From Microbispora hainanensis (GTDB taxonomy: Bacteria > Actinomycetota > Actinomycetes > Streptosporangiales > Streptosporangiaceae), in the NCBI RefSeq assembly GCF_006874475.1, contig NZ_VIRM01000010.1:62001-126000 (forward strand): a stretch of 64,000 nt of DNA, in the 5' to 3' direction. Made by a program: the position numbers and the translations under genes. The notes beneath the pieces were generated by a model that had not been told where the DNA came from, made no database searches, and worked only from the letters and a program-made list of their open reading frames with translations. Positions 60,469 to 64,000 of the stretch are shown piece after piece (within the stretch, counting starts at the first letter, position 1; each line of letters starts with the position of its first letter).

Positions 60469-62187
60469 TCATCCCGGGCGGAGGAACTCCCGCAGCCGAT
60501 CCAGTGGCCACGTGTTGATTACCCGGTCGGGGGTGAGCCAGCCGCGCTGCGCGGTGCCGACGCCGTATCGCATGACGTCGAAGTGCGGCACGGCGTGCGC
60601 GTCGCTGTCGATCGAGAACAGCACGCCCCGGCCGGCCGCCCGCCGGACGAGGTCGGAAGGCAGGTCGAGCCGGTCGGGGAAGGAGTCGATCTCCAGCGCC
60701 GTCCCGGTGCGCACGCAGGCGTCGAACACCCTCGTCCAGTCGGCGTCCACCGGCTCCCGCCTGCCGATGATCCGCGCCGTCGGATGGCCGATGATCTTCA
60801 CGTACGGGTTCTCGCAGGCCCGGATCAGCCGCCGGGTCATCTCCTCGGGCGGCTGGGTGAAATGCGAGTGCACCGAGGCCACGCACAGGTCGAACCCGGC
60901 CAGGAACTCCGGTGGCCAGTCGACCTCGCCCTCCGGGCCGATGTTGAGCTCGCACCCGTGCAGCAGCGTCATGCCGTGGCGGGCCGCGCCGAGGCGGCGG
61001 AGCCGTTCGCGCTGGTCCAGCGCCTTCTCGTCGGTCATCCGCTGCATGAAGAGGTTGGGCGCGTGGTCGGTCACCGCGTAGTAGGCGTAGCCGCGCGCCG
61101 CGGCCGCCTCGACCATCTCCTCCAGCGGCGCGAGCCCGTCGGTCAGGTCGGTGTGCGTGTGCAGGTCGCCGCGGATGTCGGCCAGGGTCACCACCTTCGG
61201 CAGCCCCCCGCCCAGCGCGGCCTCGATCTCCCCGGTGTCCTCGCGCAGCGTCGGCTCGATCCACGGCAGGCCGAGCATGCCGTACACCTCCGCCTCGTCG
61301 GCCGAGGCGATCTTCTCGCCGGTCGCCACGTCGAACACGCCATACTCCGACAGCTTCAGCTTGCGGTGGACGGCGATCTCCCGGGTGCGGATGTTGTGCG
61401 CCTTCGAGCCGGTGAAGTATTGCAGCGCGGCGCCCCAGGAGTCCCTCGGCACCACCCGCAGGTCGACCTGGAGCCCCGCGTCCGTGCGGACCGAACTCTT
61501 CGTCTCGCCGTGCGCGATCACCTCGGTGACGTACGGCAGCGCGGTGAAGGCCGCCATCAGGGCGGCCGGGTCCTCCGCCGTGGCCAGGACGTCGACGTCG
61601 CCGATCGTGTCCTTCATGCGCCGCAGCGACCCGGCGTACGCGCACCGCTCGCAGCCCGGCACGGCCGACAGCGCGGGGACGACCTCCTCGGCGACCGCCA
61701 TCGCGATCCCGATGTGCACCCGGCTGCCGGTCTTGCGCATCACCTCGATGCCGTGCAGCAGGTTCTCCTCGGTCTTCGGCCCGAAGCCGTGCAGCCCCCG
61801 CAGGTCCCCGGCGCGGATGGCGTCCTCCAGCTTCTCGATCGAGTCGATGCCCCGCTCCCGATAGAGGAGCATCGCCTTCTTCGGCCCCAGCGTGGGGATC
61901 GTGGTCAGCAGGCGCACCCCGGCGGGGATCTTCGTCCGCAGCTCCTCAAGCTGGTGGATCGACCCGGTCCGCAGGTATTCCTCGATCTTCGCGGCGATCG
62001 ACGCCCCGACGTTCGGGATCGCCCGCAGCTCGGCCGCGTCCATGCCGTCGATGTCGCGGCCGTACCCGCCGACCGACCGGGCCGCCTTCTCGTAGACCCG
62101 CACCTTGAACGCGTCGCCCCCGGTGATCGCGATCAGGTCGGCGTACTCCTGCAGCAGCCCGGCGACCTCCTCGTTGCAGCGTCTCAT
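60469..62187 (-). CDS. polX: Family X DNA polymerase with PHP domain
   Basis: PolX of 572 residues. The N-terminal helix-hairpin-helix region (LRAIPNVGASIAAKIEEYL and GLHGFGPKTEENLL) precedes the nucleotidyltransferase core with YAGSLRRMKDTIGDVDVL, where the two Asp bind metal. The C-terminal PHP domain (GDLHTHTDLTDG, GCELNIGP, HPTARI, SIDSDAH) should act as a 3'-5' exonuclease. Likely role in gap-filling repair. ATG 62187 is chosen (MRRCNEEVAGLLQEYA). It ends 10 bases before the ligase start; the two may form a transcript. Confidence 0.93.
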   Translation of the reverse strand: MRRCNEEVAGLLQEYADLIAITGGDAFKVRVYEKAARSVGGYGRDIDGMDAAELRAIPNVGASIAAKIEEYLRTGSIHQLEELRTKIPAGVRLLTTIPTLGPKKAMLLYRERGIDSIEKLEDAIRAGDLRGLHGFGPKTEENLLHGIEVMRKTGSRVHIGIAMAVAEEVVPALSAVPGCERCAYAGSLRRMKDTIGDVDVLATAEDPAALMAAFTALPYVTEVIAHGETKSSVRTDAGLQVDLRVVPRDSWGAALQYFTGSKAHNIRTREIAVHRKLKLSEYGVFDVATGEKIASADEAEVYGMLGLPWIEPTLREDTGEIEAALGGGLPKVVTLADIRGDLHTHTDLTDGLAPLEEMVEAAAARGYAYYAVTDHAPNLFMQRMTDEKALDQRERLRRLGAARHGMTLLHGCELNIGPEGEVDWPPEFLAGFDLCVASVHSHFTQPPEEMTRRLIRACENPYVKIIGHPTARIIGRREPVDADWTRVFDACVRTGTALEIDSFPDRLDLPSDLVRRAAGRGVLFSIDSDAHAVPHFDVMRYGVGTAQRGWLTPDRVINTWPLDRLREFLRPG

Positions 62188-62259
62188 CACAGGCACCCCC
62201 AGGCCAGGCTGCGACGCGCCCCGGGCCCCTCTCCAGGTGCGGAGGTCCCGGCCGTCTGT

Positions 62260-62304
62260 GACCGAAGACCCGGGGACCGAAGACCCGGGGACCGAAGACC
62301 CGGG
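62260..62304. repeat. 15-bp tandem repeat upstream of polX
   Basis: Three perfect copies of GACCGAAGACCCGGG in the 200-bp divergent region between polX and the histidine kinase gene; a GGAAGGCGGC-type degenerate repeat follows at 62326-62390. Confidence 0.95.
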
Positions 62305-62385
62305 TGACGACGCTGTCCGCTTCGGCCGGAAGGCGGCCGGAAGGCGGCGGGAAGGCGGCGGGAAGGCGGCCATAATGCGGCCATA

Positions 62386-63546
62386 ATGGCGACCATGACG
62401 GAAGCGGCGGCGAAGCGCGTGCGGCTGCCGGGCCGGTTGCTCGTCCCCGCGTTCGGGCTGACCGCCCTGCTGCTGATCTCTCCGGCCGCGGTCGCCGCCT
62501 CGGTGGTGCCGGCCTGGCCCGCCTGGACCCTGGTGGCCGCCGCAGGGTTGTCGTTCGCGGGAGCCGTGCTGACCGCCCGCCTGGATCGCCCGGACGTACG
62601 GCCCGTGACGGCGGCGTTCGTCGCGCTGCTCGCGGCGGTCGTGGTCACGGCGGCCCTGGCCTACCGCGAGGACGGCTGGCAGACGCTGTTCTCCCTGCTC
62701 GCCGTGGCCGTGGCGCTCGTGCTCCCGATCCGGGCGGCGCCCCCGCTCGTCGCGGTCACGGCCGTGCTGGCCACGATCGTCCCGGTGCACGGCTCGGTCG
62801 GCGAGGCGCTGTGGGGCGCCGGGCTGACCACCTTCCTCGCCGGGATCACGACGTACGGCTTCCGCCGGATGGGCGAGGTGATCGCGGAGCTCGCCCGGAC
62901 CCGGGAGGCGCTCGCCGTCGCCGCCGTCTCGGCCGAGCGCCTGCGCTTCTCCCGTGACCTGCACGACCTGCTCGGCCACACGCTCTCGATGGTGGTCGTC
63001 AAGGCCGAGGCCGTACGCCGGCTGGCCCCGCGCGACACGGAGGCGGCCGTGCGGCACGCCGCGGACATCGAGGCCATCGGGCGGCAGGCGCTGACCGAGG
63101 TGCGCGAGGCGGTCACGGGTTATCGGGACGCGAGCCTCGCCTTCGAGCTCGACAGCGCCAGGGCGGCCCTGGACGCGGCCGGCATCGACTGCGTGGTGAA
63201 CGAGTCGGGGCCCGCGCTGTCGTGGGAGACCGACATGCTGCTGAGCTGGGTCGTCCGCGAGGGGATCACGAACGTCGTGCGGCACTCCGGCGCCCGGCGC
63301 TGCGTCATCACGCTGCGCCGCGACCGCGACCCCGTGCTGGTCGAGATCAGCGACGACGGCCCCGATGACGGCGACGGTGACGACACGACAGGCGGGAAGG
63401 ACGGCAGCGGCCTGCGCGGGCTGCGCGAGCGCCTGGCCGTCGCAGGCGGGCGACTGACCACCGTCCGCACGCCGCGGGGGTTCGTCCTCACCGCCGAGAT
63501 CCCGCACGCGGGCGTGGACGACGACGACCGGAAGGACGGCCTGTGA
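62386..63546 (+). CDS. Membrane sensor histidine kinase (DesK/NarX type)
   Basis: Kinase of 386 residues. Four to five helices occupy residues 18-150 (for example LLVPAFGLTALLLISPAAVA). The HisKA_3 segment is RFSRDLHDLLGHTLSMVVVK with the phosphoacceptor His; the ATPase domain has REGITNVVRHSG and GSGLRGLRERL. An acidic DDGDGDD stretch lies in its lid. ATG 62386 or 62395. It overlaps the response regulator gene by 4 bases, so they form a pair. The signal is unknown; DesK relatives sense membrane fluidity. Confidence 0.9.
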   Translation: MATMTEAAAKRVRLPGRLLVPAFGLTALLLISPAAVAASVVPAWPAWTLVAAAGLSFAGAVLTARLDRPDVRPVTAAFVALLAAVVVTAALAYREDGWQTLFSLLAVAVALVLPIRAAPPLVAVTAVLATIVPVHGSVGEALWGAGLTTFLAGITTYGFRRMGEVIAELARTREALAVAAVSAERLRFSRDLHDLLGHTLSMVVVKAEAVRRLAPRDTEAAVRHAADIEAIGRQALTEVREAVTGYRDASLAFELDSARAALDAAGIDCVVNESGPALSWETDMLLSWVVREGITNVVRHSGARRCVITLRRDRDPVLVEISDDGPDDGDGDDTTGGKDGSGLRGLRERLAVAGGRLTTVRTPRGFVLTAEIPHAGVDDDDRKDGL

Positions 63547-64000
63547 CCCGTGTGCTGATCGCCGAGGACCAGACGATGATGCGCGACGCGCTCACCGTGC
63601 TGCTCGATCTTGAGGACGACTTCGAGGTCGTCGCGCAGGCCTCGACGGCGGGCGAGATCGTGCCCACCGCGCTGCGGGTCAAGCCCGACGTGGCCCTGCT
63701 CGACATCGAGATGCCCGGCGGCAGCGGCCTCGACGTGGCCGCGGACCTGCGGGCCGCCCTCCCGGAGTGCGTGGTGGTCATCGTCACGACGTTCGGGCGG
63801 CCCGGTTATCTGCGCCGCGCGCTCGACGCGGGCGCGCGGGGCTTCGTGGTCAAGGACCGGCCGGTCGGCGAGCTGGCCCAGGCGATCAGGCGCGTGCTGG
63901 CGGGCGAGATCGTGGTCGATCCCGCCCTGGCCACCGCCGCTCTGAGCGCCGGGCCCAACCCGCTGACGCCGCGCGAGCGCGAGGTGCTGGCCGCCGCCGC
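63543..64000 (+). CDS. NarL/DesR-type response regulator, 3' truncated by window end
   Basis: Receiver domain with acidic pair ED in LIAEDQTMMRDAL, phosphoacceptor Asp in ALLDIEMPGG, Thr in VIVTTFG and Lys in VVKDRP; the LuxR-type helix-turn-helix begins at NPLTPREREVLAAAA and runs off the end. GTG start overlaps the kinase stop. It is the partner of the upstream kinase. Confidence 0.93.
   Translation, partial: MTRVLIAEDQTMMRDALTVLLDLEDDFEVVAQASTAGEIVPTALRVKPDVALLDIEMPGGSGLDVAADLRAALPECVVVIVTTFGRPGYLRRALDAGARGFVVKDRPVGELAQAIRRVLAGEIVVDPALATAALSAGPNPLTPREREVLAAA

Noticed and set aside
1-64000. tRNA, rRNA and replication origin
   Set aside because: No cloverleaf-like segments, rRNA motifs or DnaA-box clusters were recognised by eye; a covariance-model scan would be decisive.

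Overview
The window is about 64 kb of very GC-rich, densely coded bacterial DNA with frequent GTG starts and 4-base stop/start overlaps (ATGA, GTGA). Gene content (a MshC-type cysteine ligase, a DUF222/HNH protein, a DevS-like GAF kinase with universal stress proteins, actinobacterial-type cobalamin and beta-ketoadipate operons) points to a filamentous high-GC actinobacterium. Streptosporangiales is my best guess, but that is inference from gene style and not from a marker gene. I saw no rRNA, tRNA, insertion sequence, prophage or CRISPR array.

Layout. 1-3.6 kb: the 3' end of a FAD/Fe-S oxidoreductase, a polyprenyl diphosphate synthase and a divergent aldo/keto reductase. 3.6-10.4 kb (minus strand): a four-gene MacB-like ABC system with two FtsX-type permeases and two ATPases. 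10.5-28.3 kb: a cobalamin riboswitch followed by a 14-gene, translationally coupled corrin-ring operon: cobQ, cobN, chlI-D fusion, cobO, cobB, cobI, cobM, cbiD, cobL, cbiG-cobJ, ferredoxin, Ni/Co permease, cobH, cbiX. 28.3-32.9 kb: sirtuin, YceI, TrmO-like and a DUF222/HNH protein with a very long low-complexity insert. 32.9-34.1 kb: a gene-poor, relatively AT-rich gap with operator-like palindromes and a possible gene remnant.

34.1-47.1 kb: three secreted or cytoplasmic glycoside hydrolases (GH95, GH51, GH43) interspersed with a universal stress protein, a PadR/ABC export cassette, an acetyltransferase and a lipoprotein. LacI-type palindromes related to TGTTAGCGCTAACA precede all three hydrolase genes, which suggests one sugar-responsive regulon. 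47.2-52.4 kb: a stress/dormancy-style group (MBL hydrolase, two divergent CBS proteins, universal stress protein, GAF-GAF histidine kinase, OsmC). 52.4-57.9 kb: an IclR regulator and a divergent pobA-pcaHGBDC operon that takes 4-hydroxybenzoate through protocatechuate to 3-oxoadipate. 58-64 kb: an MBL-rhodanese persulfide dioxygenase-like protein, a CysRS/MshC-like ligase, PolX with a PHP domain, and a DesK/DesR-like two-component pair that runs off the end.

The most unusual feature is a recurrent sequence style: at more than a dozen places, perfect or near-perfect short tandem repeats (9, 12, 15 or 17 bp, three or more copies) sit exactly at gene ends, on stop codons, at stop/start junctions, or in the first codons of genes. 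Copies in reading frames have unit lengths divisible by three. In cobM and cbiD, two neighbouring genes, unrelated 15-bp repeats fill the space between the coupled start codon and the first conserved residues.
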